From the NCBI RefSeq assembly GCF_964340395.1, contig NC_135569.1:10103540-10167539 (forward strand): a DNA stretch of 64,000 bases, given 5' to 3'. The notes beneath the pieces are model-generated. The model was given only the letters and a program-made list of their open reading frames with translations, did not search any database and had not been told where the DNA came from. Numbering within the stretch: the first letter of the stretch is position 1; each line of letters opens with the position of its first letter. The stretch is from Glandiceps talaboti. Lineage: Eukaryota; Hemichordata; Enteropneusta; Spengelidae. Both the position numbers and the translations under genes were made by a program. Positions 34,556-48,321 of this stretch are shown here, piece by piece.

Positions 34556-37500
34556 CTGTGAAGTGTCAACAAAATAGCTGTTAATAACAGAACTTACTTT
34601 GAGAATTCACAAACATGCAAAGTATTTTATCCAGGCCATATTTCTCACAGTGTGATGTTATACAATCAAACTCGTTTAAATCAAGGAGTTTCATGACAGG
34701 TGAAAGGGAAAGATCTGAGTTTTAAAAATTAATCTAGCTTGAACCATTCCTCATCAACCTTCATCACTGTCAATCGCAATCTGATTAATATCCGATGTAG
34801 TGTACACTTCCAAGTTCTTTTTGGCTGTTACGTTTACTGTCGTTTCTTCTTTTGTGAGCGCTCATTACATAATCTGACACAATATCACAGGTTTTCCTGA
34901 ACCCAATCTCATACTTATGAGTATCCAATCAGAATCTGTCTTACAATATCACATTCATAATGAGATACATTGTGTCAAACTGTACATTTGCATTTGCTAC
35001 AACCCTTTTGTTCAGTTACATTAGAAACTTGAATCAAAAGTTCAATGAGTGCAGTACCAGCATATAGAAAACACTGCACCAACTCAAAATCTGCTTCCTA
35101 GTCAATGTAACTGATCAAAGAATCAAATTCAATAGCGTTGATCATGATAATTTGATTGTTACCAAGTATAGACATGTCAGGGAAGTAATACACATCACCA
35201 CTGTGAACTTTGCACAATGTAGTACACAAAAGAGGCAGGATAGGTTTCCAGTTACATGTGCCAAATATACTTTCACCATGTGCATGTATCCTGGGATACT
35301 GGATAAATCCCAAGACTAAATGTAACAGCATAAGTGACATCATCTCGTGCAATGCATCTTGGAACCGGAAAATGGACTATTGGAGTCATTAAGGATTTTC
35401 AATGACAAGCCTTGATATTGGCAACCCTTGAAGACAAATGCAACTTTTTTATGACTTGTATGGTTATAAAGCCAAAACAGGCAGTGTTAACCAGAAGACT
35501 ATGTTACATATACAGATTTACAATCAAAGTTGATCATTTTATAAGTTTAGATTGTTGTTTTACTTGATAGATAACAACACTTTTACTACTGAACACAGGA
35601 TGATTGCTATTGAATGGAGTTTAAAAATGTGAATGAATGTAAACAAAACTCTTCAATCTGCTGTGTTTGGCAGTACATGTGCTCTTGTCTAGGGAGTAAA
35701 ACAACAACCAAATGATCACATTGATCAGCATCATTTAAATGTATATGTGGTGTACAGTCTTCTGGCAAACATCCTGTTTTAACTGTACATGTATATGTAT
35801 ATGTGGTGGACAGTCTTTTGGCAAACACTCCCTGTTTTTGCTGTACATGTACATGTGGTGGACAGTCTTTTGGCAAACACTCCCTGTTTTTGCTGGAAAT
35901 CACCACCTTCCTGTAACCTATTGACTAATCTCAAAGGTCCTTTTATTGAAACCACAATCCTACTTGGCACCAATCAGATGGTTTCTTTGATAGCGTGCTA
36001 AACACAGAAAGTTACAGATGTCTTCAGGGTGAGGTTATGTACATGAAAGAACTTGGCAATCACAGATGGCCCAAAAGTGTTACACTTATGTTTGTGTATT
36101 TCTTACAAACAATCAATGCTATTGACAACGATATATAGGATAATACAGAATTTCACACACTCAGACCTGATCACCCCATCTCTCCTTGTCAATGGATTGA
36201 TCCGTCGTTGAAAACACTGGCACATTCCATTTTGTTCAGGGACAAGAAAGGTGACGAGGTTAAAGTTGCATGAGAAGGACTTTTAATAAAATAAAGACAC
36301 ATGCGGAGGCAACTAAAGCATAACATGAAAACTGGCACACTAGTCTACGAAGAACAACAGATTGAAAAGCGAGCTGGCATTGTAGGGCAAACTTTGGTCA
36401 CCACATGCAGAGGCACTTAAAGTCAACTACTAGTATTTACAACTACAATGGTACACTGCGATTGGTACACTACAGAACAAAAGCTTTAGGGAAGGATGCA
36501 GCATTTTATAAAGTTGACATTGAAGTAAATTTGTTCAAATTTTCATCATTAATGCTACAGGGATGAGGTCACTGATATTGTAATCTCAATTTTCCACTAA
36601 AAGTTATTTGAATTATCACAAAGAAGCTGATAACTACAAATTTTTCAAGTTGAGACAGGCAGACCAGTCTGAAAATTTACTTGCAGTTCACAGGATCTAC
36701 TCTCTCATATGATGCAAATTCTCTCAATTAATATGCAAACTGCATCAAAGTAAGGGTTTCAATTTGTAAATGTCACAAACATATAAGTTCAGTCAAATAT
36801 GGGCCAACTAGTCTGAAAATTTACCTGCAATCTACAAGATCCATAGTGGTTTATGCAAATTGTCTCATTAATATGCAAGCTCCATCAAAGCACTACTATT
36901 TTTGTCCATTACTTTACACTCACATCAAATTTGGCTCATGGATGCATAACATACAAATTATGCAAATTACATATTAATATACATATTGAGTTCAACACAA
37001 ATGGTAAATTTCATCCTGAACAGTTTTCACACGAAATTACACGGACTTTGAGTAGACACACATACACACTGGCTGCACCATGAGGGGGCCTACGCATCAG
37101 TGCTAAACAACAAAATATCAGGACATGGCATTTACACCTGTACTTGAAACTATGATATGAATTTTACTTGTCTTGCTATATTTCGAAAGATCTCCTCAAT
37201 ACAGAGGAGAATGTCAGTGACCAGTCCCTGCCTTTCAGTTTTGATTCGAGGCCAAAGTGAAATGAATGATTTAGGTTTTCATAAATTTTTGGTGGAAACC
37301 ATTTTTGAACAAAAGCTGCATCCCTCTTTTGCAAGGCATAGAACAGCATCATTCATCACTGTTGTCATAGTAACACAGCTGATTTATGTATGGTCCATGT
37401 AATTAAGAGTGTTTTACTGATTCAACATATAAGAGACACACCTCTAGACTAGTTGACAGGCCAGATAAAGTGACGGCTTCCCAAGGTTGACTATATTGTG

Positions 37501-40500
37501 GGCAAAAGAAAGAAATAGCATTGAGGTGATAATTACTCACATTTTAAATAATTACTCTAGTTAACCCTTTTACCAAGTGATGAATTGACTACTGTTCTTG
37601 ATGCCATCATAATAGTCATTTTAATTTCCCTCCCTACAATTTGAAAGGTATCATATATCTTCTCTCCTTTTTTTTCTTTTTTTACAAAATCACATCTGCT
37701 ACAGACCTGCATGTTATACATATATTTTGCGATCATTCGTACATGAAAGGATAAACCAGAATCTAGTGCAAATCTGGGTGGATCTAGAAATTTGGTAGAC
37801 CATTCACCAACTACAGATGATAAAAAATATATGTTGTACATATCGCATAAAATGTATCAGTAACAGCACCTGTTGAAATTTGATGTTTGCATGGCAGTAA
37901 CTTAACATTTCTCTAGTCCAGTCCTCTAAAAGTTAGCCCCCCCCCCCATCCTCCTTGTTTTATAGCTTCAATCCTGTCTTGTGGATCAAAGACAAACACA
38001 TGAGCATTGAAACAAGTTGGCAAAATTTTACTTGCAAATTTAAACTTGTTGCTATAAAGTCTCACAGTAGTATTGTTTTTGAGAAGGGTACCGTGACAAA
38101 TTTGTGAGACAGTTTCTACATAAACATGCCCAGAGGTTTCAACAACAAATGCCTCACCCCCCCCCCCTCCCCGTTTTTCCAGAGTATGTGACTATTGCTG
38201 ATCTCATTTGCATGTTAAGTAAAGATCGCCATAGCAACTTGTTCATTAACATGCACATCTGCATGGAGACATGCAAATACAGTACCTTTATCATTCGACA
38301 AAAATATGGATATTTCATTTTAATAGCAGTGTATCTCAGTGTGGAAGCCAGCTCCGGGTTGTTTGGATGTATACAGACCTTCTAAGTTCACTATTGGAAA
38401 GCTTTCATGGTGAATTCTCATAGTGGTTTGCTGGTAGTATAGTGGTCCACTTGAACTTGATGGTAATTTGGCTGAAGTTGAGGATTCATACTCTATCTAT
38501 CTCTAAGTCTAACTCCCTACCTAGATTACGTGATTGTTTCTCATCAAAGTGCAGTCTAGCCTAAACTATATCTAGACGATATCATTCATAAATAAATAAA
38601 TAAATATAAAAAAGTAATAAATAATAAATAAGCAAATAAAAACAAGTTACATAAGGCTCTATATGTTTAGAGTTGTTGGGAATACCAAATTGAATGGGTT
38701 CATGAATTGAAAGTATCCTTTGAATTCATAATTACAATGAAAACTGATTAAGCTAAAAAACAGAGAATGGACTGGCTGTCTGGTGAGTTAGGAAATAATC
38801 ACAGTTGATATGAACCTTGTAAATCTAAAACCAACAATTACAGTGTTTCCAAACAAAGTATGAACGATGAAGTACTGCAACATATTGATACATTTACTGA
38901 ACTTGTCCTCATGCATTACTGTAGATTTAGCTATAGCAGTAGTCACAACATTGCCTACACAGTGGTAAAGTTGAAAAACACTTTACTTTGATATTGTCGA
39001 CAAACGTGCATAAACCCTGTCTATTGATAAATATCATCATGACTAGATGTACTGAGTGATGTATAACTTAAGGCACCAAATTTGAAATTTGTTATCATTG
39101 AAGTTATCAGGAATGACGTGCACAATTTCAGCACATCTTTGATCTGACCCTACTAAATTCTGTACAAAGACCTATTTTGGTAATGTATCAATATGTTGCA
39201 GTAGTTTATCATTCATACATTGATCAGAAGCACTGTAAACTTTATGTCATCTAACTATAGAAATGATTACATCACGCTCGGCTTGAATTGTTGAGTTTAG
39301 ACTTGACACACTGTAGAAATGATTTCATAGGAGGTTCTTTATCAATGATGTCCATCTCTAAACACAATTTTGTATCCATTCCCCTTTTTGCAGCTTTGTG
39401 AATTTTTTATTTTAAGTTATTTTTCAGATTGGAATAACTTTTCATTGATAATTGATACACTTTCCATGACATTCCTAATTATTCAAAGCTTTCAATGATA
39501 TTCCTAAATACTGAAAGCTTTCCATGATATTCCCAATTATTCAAAGCTTTCAATGACATTCCCAACAACTCATGATATTCCCAATTACTGAAGCTTTCCG
39601 TGATATTCCCAACAACTGAAAGCTTTCCATGATAACTTTTCTATCACCTATTCTATGCTTTCCCTATCAAATTCTCTACCTATTATTGCCCTTGCTTTGT
39701 TAGTACTATAACTTGACACACGACAGTTTAAGTATTCAATTACACGGTAACTATTGCGGCTTGCAAACAGACCCATCGCAGGAAACCAAGCACTAAGAAA
39801 ATATTACAGGGCAAAACATAGATATCATGACAGCATTCTTGACTTGATTTGAGAAACAAATTGAGGCTGGTCTATCTACTGGCATTGCATGATTTGTCAT
39901 TCACTTCCCATAATCATCCTAATTTTGAAGGTATGTATAATTCTTGGTACCTGAAGTAGCACTTTCTTTTATGCCAGAGGGTTGAAATAGAACAAGGTTG
40001 CAGACTTGTTCTTGGAACTTGCTTGTATCTGTCTCTTGGAGAGGGTGATTTACTAAACAAGGACTGCACGAAAGACAGCACGTGCCGCTGGCATAATTCT
40101 GACAGATGAAACATCATCTCCCTGAGGACTATACTATGCAGACAATGCGATAACTGTATTACAATGTGTATGACATACCCCTGCATGAGACAAACGCAGG
40201 CAACAATTGTATCCATTCTGACTTTCAGCCTCTGACTTTAATTCTGGTACGTTTTACTTTCTTTTGCTGTAATCTATCCTACTAGACTTGCTGTTGTCTG
40301 AGTGGCATGACCACAAGGACAATATCTTGCCAAAACTAGGCATGTAGTGGGATAGTGAATGACAAATCTAAACTAATACTTGTAGATAGACATATTGTTG
40401 GCTTGCTTAGTTGACCAGACCAGCATAGAGTACTATCTGCAAACAGCTTGATTGTGTTCTAGCTAACTTGTCATAGGCAAAAGGGTTAACAAATATTTCT

Positions 40501-40754
40501 ATTTACTACACATAATAACTAAATCATTCAATAGTTTATAAAACTCTTCATTTCATGGGTTGCGCTTTATCAGTGTTCATGAATTAATTTGCATCTTGCG
40601 TGTAGCCATATCTCATTGCATCTTCTTTAGCAACCCATGCAATATTTCATCATTCTGCTCCAAAAAAAATCACTAACTTAAACAGCGCGATTCTCACTCT
40701 ATAAATGTCAAAGATAAGAAATTTAATTGTGTTCAACTTACTACAATCTGCTGC

Positions 40755-40785
<31 letters not shown>

Positions 40786-42808
40786 TACGTTGTAGATCTC
40801 TCTGTTTAGTTCTTCTGTCGACAAATTCTTTAGCAAAGTTGCTGGCCCGTTGTGTATCGCCTAAAAAATTACGGCAGTAATCATGGACTTCGTAAGGGGA
40901 CTCCACTTCAAGGAGAAAGTTTACAAACGTAGGAACTGAAAGTACACACACAGAAAAAGAAACACTCATTGTTATGCTTGTTACAATTCCCCAGTCAAAA
41001 TACTATTTCATAATCATTTCAATGTTATGCCTTATCTACATAACATGAATGTAAATCAAGAATTGACGTTAAAACATATATCAATACCATTAACAGCTGG
41101 TGTTTCATCTTGTTTTTGTTGCCACTAGCAGATACAATCCTTCAGAGTTTAACCTGTAACCTCTCTGAATGGAGACTGACCACCGATTAGCTCTGATTTT
41201 GCTAATGGGGACTGGCCACTCATGATTTTGCTATTTGCCAGTCCCCAGTCACATGGTTTCTGAAACATAACATGTGTCTTTTTATCTTGTGATTGTGTAT
41301 TTATTTTGTGGCTGGAGTGTATTCTTTTATCGTGTGATGAATAAAAAAGAATTCAAATGAATAAAGAGTTGTGTGTATCAGTTACTGATTATTTATCTGT
41401 ATCACAGACACACACACACACACACACATGTACCTTTCTTGCATTCCAGTGATAGTATCTTGACACATAATTTTCATACTTTAAAATTTCATACAAATAA
41501 GAATATTCACATACTGTCCAAATGCCCCTGGCCGACCTCTGGCATTTCTCGTAATGCTTTGTCACACCACTGTGTAAATTCATTAGCCACTAACATGGTA
41601 TTGCTCTGAAATAACTTGTGAACTGTTTCCTGTATAAACAAAATGGATTATAGTATTATATATTAATTATGACATTCAGGGTAATCCAGCCTTCGGTTTA
41701 CTAACTAAGATAGATGCAAACTAGACGGAAACTAAATCTATTGTTCTTCAATGTGGTAGATTACACAAGTGGGTGATAGCAGTTCCTCAGTTGTGTGATT
41801 CTAATCACTCTGTGATCAACATAGTGTAAACATTGGAAGTCCCAAAACAGCATTGCAAGTTTATGGAACTCTAAATAAACTACTTTTCAGAGACACCACC
41901 CTACTGACACTATAATTAATTTAATTCAAAAATAAACTTATATCTATGTATATAATACTGCAAAATTATTGAAAAAGTATAAATGCAAACAAAATAACAA
42001 ATCACAATATCAAACCTACCTCATCTTTCTTTGATCGTGCTCTGCTATTAGCTTGCACTGGTTGTGCTTGTCTTGGTTGACTTTGATTCAGGGAAGGAAA
42101 ATGTGAACTGTGTGAAAATTACAAAAGAATCATCAATTTAATATGTCACTCCAGGAGTAATTTACTATTACATCACAGGACTTTGCAGACATGCATATGT
42201 GTTAGATGGACATACTATGACCATTTAACTGTAGGCAATAAGTACATTCCTCCCTTGAAATGAAGTTGTAAAGATACATATATGAAATCGTGTCGTAACT
42301 GAGAGCTAACTCATGAAGACAACTCAGTGAAGTTAAATTCATCACACAAAGAGAGAGCCATGATTTTGACTTTATCACATCCACAGTTCAAACACTATAT
42401 CACAATACCCCACCCCCCCTCCCCCACCCCCCAGTACTTACTCTTGTTTATTCTTCTTGGACGATTCCCTGCACTCATCCCAAAACCCACCAGGGGTATT
42501 TTTGGCCTGTGGATCACCCCAGACACTAGTACCATCTGAACCCCAATTTAAGGCAGCACTGGTATTAGCACTTCCCCACACGGCTGCTTGTCCGATTGAC
42601 ATGTTACTCTGAAATGTGGGAGAGACAAGAAACTTAAAGATGCGTTTGCTGCGATTAGAATGTATGTATTTTTTTGGAACTGATTTGTTAGATATAGTGA
42701 CTTACTTGTAATATTGTACACCCTGAATAGTATTGAATTACCTGTGGCTAAACATATTTGTGTATTTTTTTTTAATTTAAGAAAAAACAAAACAACAACA
42801 ACACCACC

Positions 42809-42855
<47 letters not shown>

Positions 42856-45180
42856 ACATATTTGTGTAACTGTACACATAATACAAATGTATGGTGTAAT
42901 TAATCCAATTCAACTAATTTCTGAGTCTGCCCCAACGAATCACGACTTCAAACTTCCTACTTTCCTACTTATAGCTAACATAGACCTCAAATTGACATGT
43001 AAAATGTATAATTATTGATATTTTAACAATTTTCAGTGAATATAATGTTGGTTATCTTGATCGATATTTTACAAATATCATTTATTTCAAAAGCTTTCAC
43101 TTTAAACTCTATTTCAATAGATCTTGGTTAAAGTTTGGACTGCCACTTGGTTACTTCTAAACGACAACGATAAAAGAGTTCAACCAAAGAGCTTTTTCCT
43201 TGCTCTGAAACCATATTTTGTACTACTTCTGAACATGGAACGTAAATAATATACCTATATTTTGGCTAAATCATTGACACTTCTTCAGTACTTACTGTAT
43301 ACAATCCATTGACATAGACTTGTCATATGACTGTATTGAACCTTTAAACAGTAACAGCTGAAGGCGGCGGCATGATTTAGCCTAAGGTAAATTATTCCGT
43401 GCTAAGTTCGGAACAAATACAAACACTGATAACAAAAGTCGGTACGTTTAAGAAGATGGAACATGTAAGAAACTCACCTGATTCTGTTGTTGTTGCTGCT
43501 GCTGCTGTTGTTGTTGTTGTTGTCGTTGTATCATTTGTTGTCTAGCCTGCTCTTCCTGTATCTCTAGCAGAGATCTTGGTGATTGCATATTATTTGTATT
43601 GCTGTGAACAAACAGAACAATCTCTGTTAAAAAATAAACCCTCTGGGAATTAAATATTTCCTGGTTTGGCTTATGCTTCCTGCATCAGAGATCTTGGTAA
43701 CACATATCATTTGTATTGCTACTAACAAATTAAACACATCTGTTATGAAACTAACTCAGTAGTAAAACCGAGTAGCATGTTAGTTCTCCTCATTATTGAC
43801 TTGTTAGACACTAGGACAGCCCCCCCCCCCCCCCCACACACACACACACACATTATACACACACCTTTGGACAGAATACATCCAAATATTCAGTATAGCA
43901 TTAATACTGAAATGGCTTTTTAACTTATGTTATTAACACTCTCCAAATATATTTTTCAATGTGCAATATTGGGGAGTGCTCAAAAATTGGTAATTAGGAT
44001 GCAAGTGTGCCCTCTGTGTCAGTCAATTTGACATTCTCGTTAAACTCGTCATACTAATTACTTACTCATTCAATACCCATAAGTCTAGTTACATCAATCC
44101 ATAGACCCTCCTTAGGTGGAGGATCTATGATCAATCACAGTCAAATTTATTCCCACACATCCTCCCTCCATCATCATTGGTCTTTATGTGCCCCACATTT
44201 TACTACCTCAAAACACTTTTTTCTCTTTTCTTACTTTGAGTTTTGATTGGCCCAACCAGCAGGCCTTTGTTGTTGATTTTGTTGCTGCTGCTGCTGATGC
44301 TGTTGTATTTGCTGTGCTTGTAACTGGCGCTGACGCTGCAACACAAAAAAAACACACCAATGGTTGGGGGCCAATTATAGCGTGATGTTGTCATGGCTGT
44401 AGACACACTGCTCAGTCAGGTTATTGGGCACCGATTTTCAATGTGTCATTACCAGCTTGTTAACGGTATTCAAGACAAGCTACTTGGTTCCGAGGACCAC
44501 GGAAGTATGACAGCTAATGATGTAATCACAACAGCACAGTGAACAGGCTATACAAGTGATGGTATGGCGGTATTTTTGATTGATGGATAACATCTCGCTC
44601 TAAACATATGAATATGAATATGAAAATGAATATGAACATAAACATGAATAGGTATATTAACATGCATACGAATGGGGATAGGGTTACAAATTACTTGCTT
44701 GATCCCTTTGGCAAATTTAACTGGGCTGTTATAAAACAATACATAAAGGCACAAGGGATTCATGGAAACAAACCACAACTGATTTAAATTGTTCTCCCTA
44801 CCTCCTCTCTTGCCCTGTGTTCTTGTTCTTGTAATTGCTGTATCTGTAATAAAGACAACTGTCCACTACCATTGCCACCATTATTAGTACCCTGTCCCCA
44901 TAATGCAGAACTTGGAAGCTGTAACAAGAAAGAGGGCAAAAAAGAATTGGTGTAATCATCATTTGGCTGAATATTACATGTCTGTGGGGAATACATTAAG
45001 TTCTTTCAAGGAAAGATTGTCTCTATCTAGGGGAATACACTGAGTTCTTGTAGCAATGTAAAGATGAAATCTTTACTGTACCTATGACGTAACAGACATT
45101 AAGGTTATAGATCTTTGGGGTGCCTTTGCAACAATATCTACAACATATTCATAGATTTTTTTTTCATGCAATAAAAAATA

Positions 45181-45244
<64 letters not shown>

Positions 45245-46999
45245 CCTCTAAGTATGGTCTTGAAACAGTTATGACACACCTTTCATAGATTTGTAGATGG
45301 CAAATACTCTCAAACTTACACAGAGCTAGATTTTCATACCTTAATTTGCTGCAACTGTTGCTGTTGAAGTCTTCGTAATGCTTCCTGCTGTTGCTGCTGC
45401 TGCCTCTGGATTTCTTGTTGCCTAGTTGTGAAATAAAGTTGTGTTCATTCAGTGTTTGTGTTAAGAGCAGTAGAAGGTAAAATGTATTGGCATTCCCAAA
45501 CACAATTGTGGTAGATTGTATGGGAAACAGTAACTTTATGCCTTTCTCACTTTCAATTATCTGGATTCTCCAACCTTAGTGAAAACACTGACATTGGTCA
45601 CATTAACATTTTACATCAATATGAAAATCTATCTCTTATCAAACTACATGGAATTAATATTTATTCTCTCAATAAAATTGATAAAACTGAAAATTTCTCA
45701 TAAAGCTATATGCAAATGTGAGCATTCATTTAAATGAGAATGCCTTCATCAGGTGAATGTTAGCTCTCGTTAACTCTTTCCAAAACTGTTTTCAAACTAT
45801 CTCGATAGCACAACAGAAAGTTATGTATAATTGCTTGACATTGGCCGTTTCTGCAATTGTCAAGGTATTTCGGAAATATCATGCTATCATTTCCGGACTT
45901 CATATGACTAGAAATCGCCATAACAGATTATAAATCAGTCATTTTTTTTTAAAAAGGTGACAAGGCACTATAATTTTAAAGGTCCATGTCGTCTTAGGAT
46001 TAAAATTTCCGTGAGAAAAATATTTGTCTGACAGTTTTAGAAATGGGTGGTTCCGAACAAAAGATTTGTAGACCATTTGCATAATAGTATGCAAGAACTG
46101 TTTTCAGTATTCTACTGCAGATTAAATACCATTAGCATACATATGTATCGGTGCAAGTAATCACTGGTACAAATGTAATAATATCAATCACTAAATGTAG
46201 TACATGATGTACAAAAGCCATACCTCTGCAGTTCCTTTTGTCTCTGCATTTCTTGTTGTCGTTGAAGCTCCTGCAATTCTTGCTGTCTTTGAAGTTCTTT
46301 CTGTCTCTGCATTTCTTGTCGTTTTAGTTCGGCTTCTCTCATTTCCCTCTCCTGTTGTCGTCTCATCTCTTCCTGTTGTCGTCTCATTTCTTCTTGGCGC
46401 TGCAGTTCACGCTGTCGCTGCATTTCTTCTTCTCGTCGGCGCCTTTCTTCCTCTTGTTGTTTGCGGATCCTTTCCTCCTCTTCCTTCTGCTTCCTCAAAG
46501 CTTCTTCCTGTTTCCGTTGAGCCTCCTGTCTCTTCGGGTGAGTAAAAACAGAAATTCAAATCATAGGTGTAATCAAATGCCAGCTTTTCTCTACATAAAT
46601 AACATTCACGTCAAAAACTAACTAACAAGTAACATACAACAAGGTCATGATGAATACAACTATTATAGATACAGTTACACGAGTATGTATTGTCCAATCA
46701 TGATATCTAGATCACACCACTGGGGCACTCTTCGCAGAGAAAAGGCACACATCAGGGTGATGGCTCAGTTTGACCCTACAGAACACAGGTTTTCCTAGAT
46801 ACTCTGCTTTCCTTCTACTTTAACCCAAGGGTACCTGGACACTGCAGAAGTGGGGATGTATCTCAATTTCTGAATTTGATTTCAATCGATAACATAAAAT
46901 AAATTATTAGAATCATTTGAAATCATTCCCTTCCAATTCTAATTATACAGTACCTCAGAATGTCACATCGTGGTGGAAACTGGTGCTTTATAAATTCAC

Positions 47000-47032
<33 letters not shown>

Positions 47033-48239
47033 ACCTGCAATTCCAACAGCCTCTGTTTCTCTTCCTCTTGTCTCCTTTGTGCTTCTTGTTTCCTTCGTTC
47101 TTCTTCTTTTCGTTCTCTTGCCATTCTTTCTTGGTTTTTGTTTTCGTCCAACTCCCACACTCCAGTCCAACTTTCGGCTGGCGTTCCCCATATCGACTGA
47201 GTTTCTGCAGCTGTGCTGACAGCTGGCGGTGGTCTTGGCGAGCCTGGGATATTTGATCTCGGACTAGTTGCAGGTGACTGTGGCTGTGGTTGTAGTTTGT
47301 TCATGGCTTGTTGTTGGGTGGGCTGTGATGGTGGGACTTGTTCTCCAGTTGGTGACCTGTTATAAAAACAAGAACTATCAAGACTTTGTTTCCAAAATAA
47401 TCATTAATTTCTCTCCAGAATATTTTATGATGGCTAAGCTAAACTATTTAAAGGTGAACACCATCCCAGGAAATACAGATGTTTTCATAAACCATGGGTT
47501 CTGGAGAGTAATTTCATGATTTTACATCACCTACAATTAGTTGCAGAAAAACATCAAGTTGATCTTTTGCCCTTATAGGGTATCTTTGCTATGGAACATT
47601 GCATGATGGGAGTCAGTACAATTAATATATTCAAGATACATAATGAATATTCATGAGAGATGTTTTACACTGAAGGGTATAGGTACTCAGGACTCATTGC
47701 TTATTCCAAGTTACAGTACACCGTGTATTGTATAGGTGTGTAGCACCCACCGATCTTTAGGAGATTGCTGTGGTTTGGTCATTTGCTGCTGTTGTTGCTG
47801 CCTAAGTAGTTGTTGAATAGCATCTTGCTGTATCTGTTGTTGTTGCTGTTGCTGTTGTTGTTGTAGGTGATGCCTACAAGGAACACGAAATGGGCTACTT
47901 TTAATTTTAGGGTACTATCCTGGGACAGGGTTTGTTATTTTTGTAAGAAATGCAAGGAAAGATACAAGTCTTTTCGTATCTCTTCTTCTTAGTTACAGCA
48001 GCATGGGGAGTCTATCGTTTTTGTTTTTCATATAAAGCATGCCAATCAAATTTGTTCCTTTCGTATTACACAGCTACATGGGCTCTGGTAATTTTGTAAA
48101 ATTCAAAGAAAAGTTCCAGGTGTTTTGCACAGACTGTCAAGTAATGAAGGGCAGAGTTTACAGAGTCCTTGGCAAGCACAGATGGATGGATATGCAGGTG
48201 AAGAGAACAGAGAGAGTGATATCCCACATGTACAGTCAT

Positions 48240-48321
<82 letters not shown>

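Larger units (their letters stand above)
34556..40741 (-). other. GIGYF intron 21 (6.2 kb)
   Basis: It separates the last two coding exons. It holds a single-arm foldback copy (34778-34940), a tandem repeat at 35735-35905, a duplicated stretch with octamer motifs at 36650-36970, poly-C runs near 37937 and 38156, a foldback element at 38841-39235 and a short-period array at 39450-39635. No coding segment recognised. Confidence 0.6.

Noticed and set aside
35607-36001. Cys/Trp-rich frames with repeated FWQT
   Set aside because: Produced by a three-copy ~65-bp tandem repeat.
37557-37841. 94-residue minus-strand frame as an extra GIGYF exon between exons 21 and 22
   Set aside because: No similarity to GIGYF and no need for it: exons 21 and 22 join in phase 0 and match the conserved C-terminus.
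42778-42857. AAC tract as a poly-Gln exon
   Set aside because: In the GIGYF orientation it reads GTT/TGT/TTG, and the flanking exons 17 and 18 join in phase without it.
46204-46621. Plus-strand hydrophobic frames
   Set aside because: Antisense of the Arg/Glu/Gln coiled coil in GIGYF coding exon 13.
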